Positions 43,552 through 53,792 are shown, counted from the first letter of the stretch. The stretch: 64,000 nt of DNA from Rothia dentocariosa ATCC 17931 (GCF_000164695.2 NC_014643.1:1798001-1862000), one strand, 5' to 3'. Program-made: numbers and translations. The notes: a model not told the origin generated them from the sequence alone.

Positions 43552-45399
43552 TTGAGCTTTCATGAGAATGCGCCCGTGCCGCCCGAGCCTCAACAGCTTG
43601 GGCGTCGCGGGTTTGTAGTGGGTGCTTTGGCTACTGGCGGCTTGGCGGCCGTGGGTGCACGGCTTCTCTATCTACAGGGGTTTGATCCACAGCATACTGC
43701 CGAGAAATCGCGTGAGAAACGCATGCGCTCTCAGACTGTTCCAGCGGTTCGAGGTCAGATTCTCGATATTAACGGAGTGGTGCTTGCTCGAAGCGTGCAG
43801 CGGTACAACATCATTGCTGATCAGACTATTGTTGCTTCGTATAAGCGCTACGATAATGACCGCGATACTAAGAGTGAAATCACTCCAGAACAGTTGGTGT
43901 ATGAGCTAACCGACATTCTGCATACCGTTGACCCTACGGTTACCGACGAGTTTATCAAGTCTAAGCTTGACGGAGACTCAAAATATGCCGTCGTGAAATC
44001 AAATGTCACCCCTGAGATATTTCGCCGTATTGATGCTCTAGGAGCCCCGTTCCTTTATGGGGAAGCCATCTCTGAGCGCCTGTACCCAAACGGACCCGTG
44101 GGCGGCTCTGTTGTGGGTCGTTACCGTATTGTTGATGAGGCAACCGGTAACGAGAACGAGACGATCAAGAAGAATTTATCTGTAGGTATTGAGCGCGTCT
44201 TTGAAAAAGATCTTGCGGGCGTGGACGGTCAGCGTACCTACGAAATTAGTGCCGATGGTGTGCGTATTCCTGTTACTAAAGAAGAGGCGACCGATGTAGA
44301 AAATGGGAAGAACGTACGTTTGACCATTAACCAGGATATCCAGTATTTCGCGCAGCAGATTGTCAAAGCGCGTGTGGACGAGCTCAAAGCGGAATGGGGA
44401 ACCGTTATCGTTATGGATGTGCGGGATGCCTCGATTTTGGCAATGGCCGATTCTACGATGATGGATCCCGGCGCTGAGAAAGTTAAGAACGAGCAGGATA
44501 CAAGCCCACGTGCTATTTCCCAGGTTGTTGAGCCTGGCTCGACTGAGAAGATTCTGACTGCATCAGCTTTGATCGAAAGCGGCATTACGACCCCTACCTC
44601 GGCGTATGATGTTCCGGAACGTTTGGTGATCAACGGGCAAACATTCACGGACGCCTTTGACCACCCCGCACAGCGCCGGACTTTTTCAGGTATTATTACC
44701 GATTCAATGAATACCGGAACGGTACTTGTCGGGCAGAAACTCCCCAAGGAAGATCGCTATAACTGGCTCAAAAAATACGGTATGGGGGATTATACGGGTA
44801 TTGAGCTGACTGGCGAACAGCAGGGACTAGTAACTGATTGGCATGAGTGGGACGGTCGTCAGGAATACACAGTTTTCTTCGGGCAGGGTATTGCCCAGAC
44901 CCCTCTACAAACCGCCATGATTTTTCAGGCACTCGGTAATAACGGTGTGAAACTTAAACCGCGCATCGTTGACGCTTTGATTGATGCCGATGGTACGGTG
45001 CATAAACGCGATGTGGAACCCGGCACCAGGATGGTGAGCGAAAAAACTGCTGAACAATGTCGAGAACTAATGGAGAATGTTGTACTTCAAAGCCATGCGA
45101 AAACAGCCTCTGTCGAAGGGTACCGGGTCGGCGGTAAGACGGGTACAGCTGAAGCTCCCAGCGATAAAGGCGGATATGACGGATACACCACATCCTTTAT
45201 AGGTCTTGCGCCTATAGACAACCCGCAGTTTCTCGTAAGCGTTACTCTGCAGCGCCCTCAGGGTGATGTGCGTAGTGTGGGAGCAACAAGCCAGTTCTCA
45301 CAGATTATGGAGAAAGTACTGCATACGTATAACGTGCCTAAATCCACCACAGATCCAGTAAAAATTCCTATTTTTGCGGATGGAAAATCTAACGGGTAA
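43552..45399 (+). CDS. ftsI: Septal class B penicillin-binding protein (FtsI/PBP3)
   Basis: The septal transpeptidase that crosslinks peptidoglycan with FtsW. Catalytic motifs are STEK (Ser330-Lys333), SMN and KTG (Lys529), in 615 aa; the N-terminal dimerisation domain spans about 60-230. TTG at 43552 is the start: AAAGGA ends 5 bases before it and no ATG serves better. The N-terminal helix reads GRRGFVVGALATGGLAAVGA, which resembles a twin-arginine signal more than the usual FtsI anchor. No PASTA domains are seen. Confidence 0.93.
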   Translation: MSFHENAPVPPEPQQLGRRGFVVGALATGGLAAVGARLLYLQGFDPQHTAEKSREKRMRSQTVPAVRGQILDINGVVLARSVQRYNIIADQTIVASYKRYDNDRDTKSEITPEQLVYELTDILHTVDPTVTDEFIKSKLDGDSKYAVVKSNVTPEIFRRIDALGAPFLYGEAISERLYPNGPVGGSVVGRYRIVDEATGNENETIKKNLSVGIERVFEKDLAGVDGQRTYEISADGVRIPVTKEEATDVENGKNVRLTINQDIQYFAQQIVKARVDELKAEWGTVIVMDVRDASILAMADSTMMDPGAEKVKNEQDTSPRAISQVVEPGSTEKILTASALIESGITTPTSAYDVPERLVINGQTFTDAFDHPAQRRTFSGIITDSMNTGTVLVGQKLPKEDRYNWLKKYGMGDYTGIELTGEQQGLVTDWHEWDGRQEYTVFFGQGIAQTPLQTAMIFQALGNNGVKLKPRIVDALIDADGTVHKRDVEPGTRMVSEKTAEQCRELMENVVLQSHAKTASVEGYRVGGKTGTAEAPSDKGGYDGYTTSFIGLAPIDNPQFLVSVTLQRPQGDVRSVGATSQFSQIMEKVLHTYNVPKSTTDPVKIPIFADGKSNG

Positions 45400-45526
45400 G
45401 TCACATGCGGTCACCCGACCGTGTAGAACTTATTACAATAGGAACGTACCTTGGCGTTGATCGAGGACGATAACAATAAAAATCTCGGCGGCAAGAAATG
45501 CGTATGACCGTCAGGAAAGAAGGATA

Positions 45527-47245
45527 ATGGACAGCGAAACGCGCTTGGCTCAAGACGCTCGTCGCACCTCGCACTTGGGAGGCGATGTGCAGAGTCTGCG
45601 ACCTCGGAATCCACGAGGGAGCACGGTTACTGAGCTCGTGGAGCATCTAGAGGCTTTAGGTGCGCATCCTGTTCTAGAACATCAAAGCTCTGAAGAAGAT
45701 GTGCGAGGGATCAGCATGGATTCTCGTGCAGTTCGTCCTGCAGACCTATATGTTGCTCTTCCAGGCGCGAAAGCTCATGGTGCACAATTCGCGCAAAAAG
45801 CGCTGGAGGCCCAGGCTCACGCTATCCTCACGGATACTGCAGGCGTTCGGATGATTCGGGAGGCAAATCTTTCTTTAGATAGGTGCTCCCTGCTGGTCTG
45901 TGACTCTTTACGTCCTGTTATAGGATCACTCGCCGCTTTGATCTATGGGTCACAAGATTACAAGGGTCTGAATCGCTACGCTGTCACAGGAACCAATGGA
46001 AAAACGACGACTACCTACATGCTGGAGTCGGTATTCCGAACTGCTCTCAAGGCTAAGACCGGTCTTATCGGTACTATCCAAATTCTTGTTGATGGTGTGA
46101 GCGTTCCTTCAGCTCTAACCACCCCAGAGTCTGTTCACGTTCATTCTCTCCTTGCGATTATGGGGGAGTGCGGCGTGTCTCATGCAGCAATGGAAGTTTC
46201 CTCGCATGCTATCGACTATCACCGTGTGGATGGTGTAGTTTATAAGGTCTCTGGGTTTACAAACCTCACCCAGGATCATTTAGATTTGCATGGCACCATG
46301 CAGAATTATTTTGATTCTAAAGCACAGCTTTTTACACCCGAGCGGACTGAGCGCGCTGTCATCACTGCCGATGACGAGTGGGGCGAGAAGATGCTTCGCC
46401 ACGCCCAGATTCAGCTGGGGACAGGTAATGCTGTTCGGCTTGTTACTGAGTACGGCATGGGTCTAGCCGAGGTTCCAGCTGAGTTCGGTCCGCTTGATTG
46501 GGCGGTAATCAACGTTGAACGTGATGGGTTAGGGCATCGTTTCACGCTGGCTAACGGCGCGGGAGACACCATTCCCTGTTGTACCCATCTTCCGGCAGAT
46601 TTCAATGTTTCAAACGCCGCACTCGCCGCACTGATGGTATATATTGGTGCTTCTGAGGAAGAACGCATTATCCTACGACCTGCCCTAGCTGATGGCACGG
46701 CACTAACCCCTATAGTGCCCGGGCGTATGCAGCTGATTTCTCTGGCACCGCATACTATTGTCGATTTTGCCCACAACCCTGACGGGCTCACTCGGGCGCT
46801 TGAAGCCATGGACCGACCAGGTGGTGGGCGAGTCATTATTGTTTTCGGGGCAACAGGCGAACGCGATCATCTCAAACGTCCCCTAATGGGAGAAATTGCT
46901 GCACAGCACGCCGATATTGTGATTGTGACCGATGACGATCCGCACGGTGAAGATCCCGCCCCAATTCGTGAGGCTGTTGTTGCCGGGGCTGAACGAGCTA
47001 ATGCCGAAGGTGCGCGAGCATCCCAAATCCTTAATCTTGCTCCGCGAGAAGTGGCGATTGCTCGGGCAATTGAACTCGCAGATGCGAGAGATGCTATTCT
47101 TATCGCCGGTCGTGGACATGAAACGGCACAGGATGTTGCCGGTACCGATGTGCAACTTGACGACCGCGTGGAGACCGCGAAAGCGCTTGTCTCCAACGAC
47201 TTCGAAATTCTTCCGGATTATCGACGCATGCTTGAAGAAGCATAA
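45527..47245 (+). CDS. murE: UDP-MurNAc-tripeptide ligase (L-lysine type)
   Basis: It adds the third stem-peptide residue to UDP-MurNAc-L-Ala-D-Glu. The Mur ligase ATP motif TGTNGKTTTTYM lies near residue 158, and HNPDGLTRALEAM follows in the third domain. Where diaminopimelate-adding MurE has DNPR, this protein has DDPHGED, which fits an L-lysine-adding enzyme and the lysine-based wall of Rothia-like cocci; this is inference from the motif. The 572-aa length includes an N-terminal stretch of about 40 extra residues. AAGAAGGA precedes the ATG. Confidence 0.92.
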   Translation: MDSETRLAQDARRTSHLGGDVQSLRPRNPRGSTVTELVEHLEALGAHPVLEHQSSEEDVRGISMDSRAVRPADLYVALPGAKAHGAQFAQKALEAQAHAILTDTAGVRMIREANLSLDRCSLLVCDSLRPVIGSLAALIYGSQDYKGLNRYAVTGTNGKTTTTYMLESVFRTALKAKTGLIGTIQILVDGVSVPSALTTPESVHVHSLLAIMGECGVSHAAMEVSSHAIDYHRVDGVVYKVSGFTNLTQDHLDLHGTMQNYFDSKAQLFTPERTERAVITADDEWGEKMLRHAQIQLGTGNAVRLVTEYGMGLAEVPAEFGPLDWAVINVERDGLGHRFTLANGAGDTIPCCTHLPADFNVSNAALAALMVYIGASEEERIILRPALADGTALTPIVPGRMQLISLAPHTIVDFAHNPDGLTRALEAMDRPGGGRVIIVFGATGERDHLKRPLMGEIAAQHADIVIVTDDDPHGEDPAPIREAVVAGAERANAEGARASQILNLAPREVAIARAIELADARDAILIAGRGHETAQDVAGTDVQLDDRVETAKALVSNDFEILPDYRRMLEEA

Positions 47246-47254
47246 GGAGCATAG

Positions 47255-48862
47255 ATGATTAAGCTTTCCGCCGCCGAAATTATTACGGCAACAGGCGGCT
47301 CACCGCTCGGCTTAGCCGGGCGTGAGAGCGAGCTAGGTGCTACCTTCGCGACCACCGATTCGCGTGAGGTTATACCAGGCACCCTATTTGTTGCTAAGCC
47401 AGGTGAGGTGACCGACGGACACAACTTCGTGTCAGGAGCCTTCGACAAAGGTGCTGTCTTAGCGCTTGTCGAACGCCCTGTTAAAGATGAGCGGGGTATT
47501 CTGTACCCCAGCATCCAGGTTGATGATGTGGTTCTCGCCATGGGTAAGATCGCACAGTACGCTGTTGAAAAGATGCGGTCTCTAGGCGATCTTACGGTTA
47601 TCGGTATTACCGGTTCTGCGGGGAAGACCACCACAAAAGATTTATTAGCAGCGATCCTAAGTTCTCAGGGCGAAACTATAGCCCCTGTAGGTTCGTACAA
47701 CGGCGAAGTTGGCGTACCTTTGACTGTATTCCGCGCTGACGAAAGTACTCGCTACCTTGTGATTGAGATGGGTGCCGATCATGTGGGGAATATCGAATAC
47801 CTGGCAAATATTGTGCACCCTGACCATGGTGTGATCCTTAAAGTTGGCACCGCACATGCTGGCGAGTTTGGCGGGGTCGACAACATCGAACGTACTAAAG
47901 GGGAGCTTGCCGAAGGTATTCGTACTGGCGGAACCTTGATCCTCAATGCTGATGATGAGCGTGTTGCACGCATGTCAGCTCGTGCAAGTGCGCCGGTAAC
48001 CTACTTTGGGGTGGGGGAGAAACCGCAGTACGAACGCTATACTGCCGCTTTGGGGCTGCATACTAATGATGCTGGTTGTCCGGAATTTACTCTTCGCCTT
48101 CCCGACGCCAGCGAATATGAGATTTCCTCCAAACTCATTGGTGAGCATCATGTATGCAATATTCTGGCGGCTGCTACGGTAGCCTATAACGCTGGTGTTC
48201 CTGGAGACGCTATTGCGCATGCCCTCAATAACACCGGGGCGCTGTCTAAATGGAGGATGGCTCGCACAGACCGCGCAGACGGCGTGACTGTTATCAACGA
48301 TGCGTATAATGCTAATCCCGAGTCAATGACAGCCGCTTTACGCACTTTGGCCCAACTGGGACGAGGCGCGAAGCCACGACGGACTTGGGCAGTTTTGGGG
48401 GCCATGCTCGAACTGGGCGAGGCCTCTTTGGAGGAGCACGATCGACTCGGTCGTCTGGTGGTACGCATGAATATATCAAAGCTTATTGCGGTTGGGAATG
48501 AGGCGAAACCAGCCTACAACGCCGCGCATCTTGAAGGTTCATGGGGTAACGAAGCTACCTGGGTAGAGACACCGCAAGAAGCACTAAATATTTTGCGTGC
48601 AGAGTTACGTTCTGGCGATATTGTGCTGTTTAAATCTTCAAATGGCGCTAAACTAGGTTCTTTGGGCGATGAGGTTGCCTTCTGCACCGAGACCTTTGGC
48701 GAGGCTCAAGAACAGGCTCCAGCTTGGCTGAGTGCTGGCGATTTTGTTGAGGTGACGGATTTAACGGGCGCCGCTCTGAGCACGGTATCAGCTGGTAGTT
48801 CTGCAGCGCAAACCTCGACGACCGCCCTAGACCGTAGCCATCTTCACGAAGGAACACATTAA
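47255..48862 (+). CDS. murF: UDP-MurNAc-tripeptide--D-Ala-D-Ala ligase
   Basis: It attaches D-Ala-D-Ala to the UDP-MurNAc-tripeptide. ATP motif ITGSAGKTTTKDLL, SYNGEVGVPLT, and INDAYNANPESM are the MurF signatures. It is 535 aa, about 60-70 more than E. coli MurF owing to a Ser/Thr-rich tail. AAGGAG precedes the ATG. It follows murE by 9 bases and its stop lies 2 bases before mraY. Confidence 0.95.
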   Translation: MIKLSAAEIITATGGSPLGLAGRESELGATFATTDSREVIPGTLFVAKPGEVTDGHNFVSGAFDKGAVLALVERPVKDERGILYPSIQVDDVVLAMGKIAQYAVEKMRSLGDLTVIGITGSAGKTTTKDLLAAILSSQGETIAPVGSYNGEVGVPLTVFRADESTRYLVIEMGADHVGNIEYLANIVHPDHGVILKVGTAHAGEFGGVDNIERTKGELAEGIRTGGTLILNADDERVARMSARASAPVTYFGVGEKPQYERYTAALGLHTNDAGCPEFTLRLPDASEYEISSKLIGEHHVCNILAAATVAYNAGVPGDAIAHALNNTGALSKWRMARTDRADGVTVINDAYNANPESMTAALRTLAQLGRGAKPRRTWAVLGAMLELGEASLEEHDRLGRLVVRMNISKLIAVGNEAKPAYNAAHLEGSWGNEATWVETPQEALNILRAELRSGDIVLFKSSNGAKLGSLGDEVAFCTETFGEAQEQAPAWLSAGDFVEVTDLTGAALSTVSAGSSAAQTSTTALDRSHLHEGTH

Positions 48863-48864
48863 CC

Positions 48865-50070
48865 ATGATTACTGTGCTTATTGCTGGAATCCTAGGGTTT
48901 ATTATCTCCTTCTCAGCAATACCGCTCTTCATCAAGCAGATGCAGAAGCTCAAGTTGGGGCAGCTGATTCGTGAAGAAGGCCCCGCCGCGCATCAGCATA
49001 AGGCGGGGACGCCCACGATGGCAGGTCTTATTTTTATCCCAGCCGCCGTTGTTGCCTACTTGCTTGCGTTGCTGATTAACGCTGCGGTTTTTGGAACCTC
49101 GCCGGTTCCTAGTGCGACGGCTTTATTGACCCTCGGGTTTACACTAGGAATGCTCGGAGTCGGTGCCGCCGACGATATTATGAAGTTCCGCAACCAGGGG
49201 AACGAAGGACTTACCGAGAACCAGAAGACTATTGGTCTGCTGGCGGTGACTCTTCCTTTTGCGTATTTGGTGTTTCAATTTCCTAATGCGGCGGGAGTGA
49301 CCCCCGCCTCGACGGCGATTTCGTTTGTGCGTGATCTTTCGTTCGACTTCATGGCTGCTGGGGCTATAGGCGGTACTATCCTCATGGTGTTGTGGATTAC
49401 CCTGATTTCTCTTTCGGGCACTAACGCCGTGAATTTCACTGATGGTCTCGATGGACTTGCGGGTGGCGCAACGATGACCATCTTTACTGGATACCTTGCC
49501 ATGACTATCTGGCAATACGTACATGCCTGCAGCGGTGGGGCGGGAAATGCATGCTATGATGTGCGGGATCCAGGGTCGCTGGCACTTATTGCAGCCGCAC
49601 TTGTTGGTTCCCTCGCCGGGTTCCTATGGTGGAACGTTTCTAAGGCACAAATCTTTATGGGAGACTCTGGTTCTCTTGCTTTGGGGGGTGCACTGGTCTC
49701 CTTCGCTATTTTCACCCGTACCGAGCTCCTGCTTCCCATTATCGCGCTTGTGCCGGTTCTGGAAGTGTTTTCGGTGATTGTGCAGAAAGTTGTCTTCAAA
49801 GTTAGCCGTAAACGTTCTGTATCTGTTGGCGATAAAATTCCTCATGCCTACCGTTTCTTCCGCATGACTCCTTTCCACCATCATCTTGAGAAAACCGGTG
49901 CAAACGGAAGATACTCCATAGATAAGAAGGGTCTTGTCCCCGGCTCTGTCAGCAGTGGTGAAGTGAACTCGGTATTCCGTCTGTGGATTGCAAATGCGCT
50001 TTGTGTGCTGGTTGCTCTTGCAATTTTCTTTGGAGATTGGTTCTCACAGACGTCTGGAGTGATTCACTAA
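48865..50070 (+). CDS. mraY: Phospho-MurNAc-pentapeptide transferase
   Basis: An integral membrane enzyme that makes lipid I by transferring phospho-MurNAc-pentapeptide to undecaprenyl phosphate. About ten hydrophobic segments are seen with AGTPTMAGL, FTDGLDGLAGG (the Asp/Asn metal site) and FFRMTPFHHHLE. It is 401 aa. The start is only two bases after the murF stop and the stop overlaps murD's ATG (TAATG), so it is coupled to both neighbours. The ATG has no strong separate ribosome binding site. Confidence 0.96.
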   Translation: MITVLIAGILGFIISFSAIPLFIKQMQKLKLGQLIREEGPAAHQHKAGTPTMAGLIFIPAAVVAYLLALLINAAVFGTSPVPSATALLTLGFTLGMLGVGAADDIMKFRNQGNEGLTENQKTIGLLAVTLPFAYLVFQFPNAAGVTPASTAISFVRDLSFDFMAAGAIGGTILMVLWITLISLSGTNAVNFTDGLDGLAGGATMTIFTGYLAMTIWQYVHACSGGAGNACYDVRDPGSLALIAAALVGSLAGFLWWNVSKAQIFMGDSGSLALGGALVSFAIFTRTELLLPIIALVPVLEVFSVIVQKVVFKVSRKRSVSVGDKIPHAYRFFRMTPFHHHLEKTGANGRYSIDKKGLVPGSVSSGEVNSVFRLWIANALCVLVALAIFFGDWFSQTSGVIH

Positions 50071-51671
50071 TGCCTGACGCTAAGAACTCGCAGCGGGCCT
50101 CCAAGTATCAGGCACAGCGTGCCCAATATGCAGATGCTATCGCTGTCAATCCAGTCGTCAATAATCCTCGGCTTGCTGAGCTCACTACCTGGGACGGGCC
50201 TTGGGCGGGGCTGAAGGTTGTCGTGATAGGCCTCGGCACCAGCGGCGATGCTGCAGTGGATGTGCTGGCCCAGAAAGGTGCCCACATTACCGCTATTGAT
50301 GCGCAGGATACGCAAGAAAAGCGAGAGCGCATCCGAATTTACCAAGAGGCCTATGGAAACGTGGCGGGTTTATTTGGTGAGGAATACATGGAATGTGTGC
50401 CTCGTGTCGATGATCAAGACCCGGATGTTATCGTGACTTCGCCAGGAATTCGTCCAGATAGCCTGGTCATGCTCGATGCTTATGAACGGGGTATCCAAAT
50501 TTGGAGTGAAATCGAACTGGCATGGCGTCTGAATCAACGTCAAGGTCGGGTTACTCCAAAGTGGCTGTGCCTGACGGGAACCAATGGGAAAACTACGACC
50601 GTGGGCATGGTCGATTCGATTCTTAAAGCAGCCGGTAAAAAATCTCTGCAGGTTGGGAACGTGGGCATGCCAGCAGTCTACGCTGTTGCCGACGATGAAC
50701 CCTATGAATTTTTTGCGGTAGAGCTTTCGAGCTTTCAGCTGCATTGGACTTCTTCACTATCGCCATACGCTTCCGTGGTGCTTAACGTAGCGGAAGATCA
50801 CGTCGATTGGCACGGTTCCTTTGAGGCTTACAAGGCCGATAAAGCACGTGTGTACGAAAATACTCAGGCAGCGTGTATTTTCAATACCGATCATGCTGAT
50901 ACTTTGCGTATGGTCGAAGAAGCAGACGTTATAGAAGGTGCCCGTGCCATCGGTATTAGCTCAACCGAGATCCCCTCAGTCTCCATGTTGGGCTTGGCGG
51001 AAAACATTATTGTTGACCGTGCGTTTTTGAAGAATCGATACAGCGAGGCACTTGAGCTTGGTGTTCTTGAAGATTTAGCGCCCGTTCCCGGTCAAGCTCC
51101 CGCACAGCACACCGTGGAGAATGCGCTAGCCGCTGCCGCATTATGTCGTGCTGCAAATATTGCTCCTGAGGCTGTGCGGGATGGACTGCGTTCTTATAAG
51201 CCTGGTGCGCATCGTAATCAGACGGTGCTTTACCGCGATGGAATCCAGTGGGTCAACGATTCTAAGGCTACTAACCCACACGCCGCTAACGCTTCAATGA
51301 GCGCTTATCCTTCGCTGATTTGGATTGCTGGAGGTCTTTCTAAAGGGGTGGAGTATGATGATCTTATAGCTCAGCATGCTTCACGTTTGAAAGCAGTATT
51401 AATCATTGGCACTGATACGGCGGGACTTAAAACATCTTTGGCGAAGTATGCAAGCCATGTTCCTACCTATAATATGACGGCTTCGGCGAATGATCCCTCT
51501 GACGGGGTTACTGTTATGGAAGCTGCCGTAGTCAAAGCAGAAGAGCTAGCCGCTGAGGGTGATACAGTACTCATGGCGCCTGCCGCTGCTTCGATGGATC
51601 AATTTAACAATTATGCCGTTCGTGGTAACGCTTTTGTGGATGCGGTCAAATCTCATATTGTCGGTATCTGA
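50070..51671 (+). CDS. murD: UDP-MurNAc-L-alanine--D-glutamate ligase
   Basis: It adds D-glutamate to UDP-MurNAc-L-Ala. VVIGLGTSGDAAVDVL is the N-terminal nucleotide-binding motif, LTGTNGKTTTVGMV the ATP loop and WVNDSKATNPHAA the Mur-ligase signature. The frame reaches upstream to 49983 inside mraY; the ATG at 50070 overlapping the mraY stop is the natural coupled start (533 aa). About 40 N-terminal residues before the first domain are extra compared with E. coli MurD. Confidence 0.94.
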   Translation: MPDAKNSQRASKYQAQRAQYADAIAVNPVVNNPRLAELTTWDGPWAGLKVVVIGLGTSGDAAVDVLAQKGAHITAIDAQDTQEKRERIRIYQEAYGNVAGLFGEEYMECVPRVDDQDPDVIVTSPGIRPDSLVMLDAYERGIQIWSEIELAWRLNQRQGRVTPKWLCLTGTNGKTTTVGMVDSILKAAGKKSLQVGNVGMPAVYAVADDEPYEFFAVELSSFQLHWTSSLSPYASVVLNVAEDHVDWHGSFEAYKADKARVYENTQAACIFNTDHADTLRMVEEADVIEGARAIGISSTEIPSVSMLGLAENIIVDRAFLKNRYSEALELGVLEDLAPVPGQAPAQHTVENALAAAALCRAANIAPEAVRDGLRSYKPGAHRNQTVLYRDGIQWVNDSKATNPHAANASMSAYPSLIWIAGGLSKGVEYDDLIAQHASRLKAVLIIGTDTAGLKTSLAKYASHVPTYNMTASANDPSDGVTVMEAAVVKAEELAAEGDTVLMAPAAASMDQFNNYAVRGNAFVDAVKSHIVGI

Positions 51672-51774
51672 AGGCATATTGATTGCTCTGAAACGATAAA
51701 CGCCGTGTAGACTTTTCTGCTGTAGGAAAAAATCTATTGAGTTTGTCGTGTTAAGACACAGAAGAGGAGAACGC

Positions 51775-53751
51775 ATGAGTAATGCACCCGGTCAGACTCA
51801 CTCGTCGACCCGTGGAGGCGTAAGTCATGCACAGCGCCAGGGCAGGAACGGCTCAACGAGGCTCGGTTCTTTTCTGCATAACGCTATCTCGTCTCTTTAT
51901 AAGCGTTCCGCATCGCGCGATTTAGCGGATGTGCCGCGACTGATTCTTTTAGTATGCGCTGGTCTCACAGTTTTTGGCGTGATCATGGTACTGTCTGCAT
52001 CATCTGTGAGCATGATTTCACAGGGAATGTCCCCTTTCTCACAGGTAACCCGTCAGGTAATGTTTGCCGCTCTAGGCGCCGCTGCATTAGGGGCTATAGC
52101 AGTATTGAAAGTACAGCGGTACCGCAAAATGTGGGTCGTTAATATCCTCTTAACCCTGGCGATTCTTGCCCAGATTGCCGTTCTTGCTATTGGTACCGAT
52201 ATTAATGGCAACCGTAACTGGATTAGGTTCAGCGGCATTCAGATTCAGCCTTCGGAGTTCTCTAAACTCGCTATTGTGCTGTGGATAGCGATGGTCATGA
52301 CTCGGCAGGGCAGTAAACTCAAAGAGAAGACATCTCGTGCAATTTTTCCCGCACTTTTTGGACTCTTGCCTTTGATGCTGCTTATTCTGGCAGGTAAAGA
52401 TCTCGGTACCGTGATCGTCTACGCCTTTATCTTCTTGGGCATGGTATATATTGCGGGCGCAAACCGTAAGACTATGGTATGGCTTTCGATTATTCTGATC
52501 GTGAGTGCCGTAGTGGGGTCAATTTCGAGTTCAAACCGTCGTGAACGACTGATGAGTGTTCTCGGTGTGTGCACCGGTTCTGTCTGTGATCAATCTCAGG
52601 CTGGCGGGGTTGCGTTGGCAACCGGTGGGTTCTGGGGCGTTGGTCTAGGACAATCCCGCCAGAAGTATAACTATTTGCCCGAAGCACATAACGATTACAT
52701 TTTCGCCATTATCGGCGAGGAACTGGGGCTTTTGGGCACGCTTACCGTAGTGCTTTTGTACCTGGGCCTGATCTATTGTGCGTTACGCATTATCGCCCGA
52801 ACCGCAGACCCGTTTATTCGTATTGCAACGGGCGGTATTATCGCATGGCTTTCCACTCAGGCTATTGTGAATATGGCGATGGTTTCCGGTATTCTTCCCG
52901 TGATTGGTGTGCCGCTTCCCTTTATTTCATACGGCGGTTCATCCTTGATTTCATCAATGCTTGCCGCAGGTATGCTCTATGCTTTTGCGCGGCAAACTCC
53001 ACTTGTAGGTGGGCCCATACCGGCCGCCGATTTAACGAAACAGACACCTCGCGAAGTGCGACGCGCTAATGAAGACTGGAAGCGACGACTGTCTCTTCAA
53101 GCCATCGTTGAAGATGAGCGGCTTCAACTGCAAGAAGCCGGTGGAGCTCTTGGTAAAGATTACTGGGGTGGGGGCTTACTGCGTAGAGTTAAAGAACTGC
53201 CATCCTGGTTGGGCATAACCCAGCGACAGCGTGAGCATACTCGCAAGACGTATGAGCAGCGCGCTCAAGCACGTGCCGATCGTGCTGCTGAGCGTCGCCG
53301 TGAGGCGGAGCATCAGGAAGCTCTCGCTCATGAAGAGCAGCGTATTCAGCGTGAACGGCAGCGACTTCGTGAGCAGCGGTTCCAAGAGGAACATCCAAAT
53401 GGATTGCATACCCATGAACGGGTTCCTCAATTGCGCCGTAAGGGAGATGCGCATCCTGCATCTCGCCCCTCGCAGGGCAAGCAACGGTCAACCCCTGCAG
53501 ACCATGAAGACACAATTCCCCTGCAGAACCTGCAAAAGCGCACAAACGCCAATCGAGCGCGTCACCGTTCTTCGTCATCGGGACGTTTGCCAGCCGGGTT
53601 GCGACCTTTGCACCCTCAACCGGGTTCCCAAACATCTTCTTCAGGGCAGCCTTCTGCGGGAACATCACGTCAGATACGTCGGCAGCAGCCTTCACAGAGT
53701 CAGCAGAACCCGCGAGGCCGTAAACCTGGCCAGGGTGGTTCACGCTCATAG
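51775..53751 (+). CDS. ftsW: Septal peptidoglycan polymerase FtsW with long C-terminal tail
   Basis: A SEDS-family glycosyltransferase partner of FtsI. About ten membrane segments cover residues 55-420, with GTDINGNRNWIRFSGIQIQP and LPFISYGGSSL, which are SEDS signatures. GAGGAG precedes the ATG at 51775. After the last helix there are about 200 residues: a strongly charged helical part (QRQREHTRKTYEQRAQARAD) and then a disordered Pro/Ser/Gln/Arg-rich tail. FtsW proteins normally end soon after the last helix, although mycobacterial FtsW also has a cytoplasmic tail, which binds FtsZ there. 658 aa. Confidence 0.93.
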   Translation: MSNAPGQTHSSTRGGVSHAQRQGRNGSTRLGSFLHNAISSLYKRSASRDLADVPRLILLVCAGLTVFGVIMVLSASSVSMISQGMSPFSQVTRQVMFAALGAAALGAIAVLKVQRYRKMWVVNILLTLAILAQIAVLAIGTDINGNRNWIRFSGIQIQPSEFSKLAIVLWIAMVMTRQGSKLKEKTSRAIFPALFGLLPLMLLILAGKDLGTVIVYAFIFLGMVYIAGANRKTMVWLSIILIVSAVVGSISSSNRRERLMSVLGVCTGSVCDQSQAGGVALATGGFWGVGLGQSRQKYNYLPEAHNDYIFAIIGEELGLLGTLTVVLLYLGLIYCALRIIARTADPFIRIATGGIIAWLSTQAIVNMAMVSGILPVIGVPLPFISYGGSSLISSMLAAGMLYAFARQTPLVGGPIPAADLTKQTPREVRRANEDWKRRLSLQAIVEDERLQLQEAGGALGKDYWGGGLLRRVKELPSWLGITQRQREHTRKTYEQRAQARADRAAERRREAEHQEALAHEEQRIQRERQRLREQRFQEEHPNGLHTHERVPQLRRKGDAHPASRPSQGKQRSTPADHEDTIPLQNLQKRTNANRARHRSSSSGRLPAGLRPLHPQPGSQTSSSGQPSAGTSRQIRRQQPSQSQQNPRGRKPGQGGSRS

Positions 53752-53792
53752 CCTCTGAAATAGGGAAAGGAGGAATACCAGGCTCGGGACGT

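Noticed and set aside
53766..53773. Strong ribosome binding site AAAGGAGG after ftsW
   Set aside because: No start codon lies at a proper distance, and the murG start has its own GGGAG.
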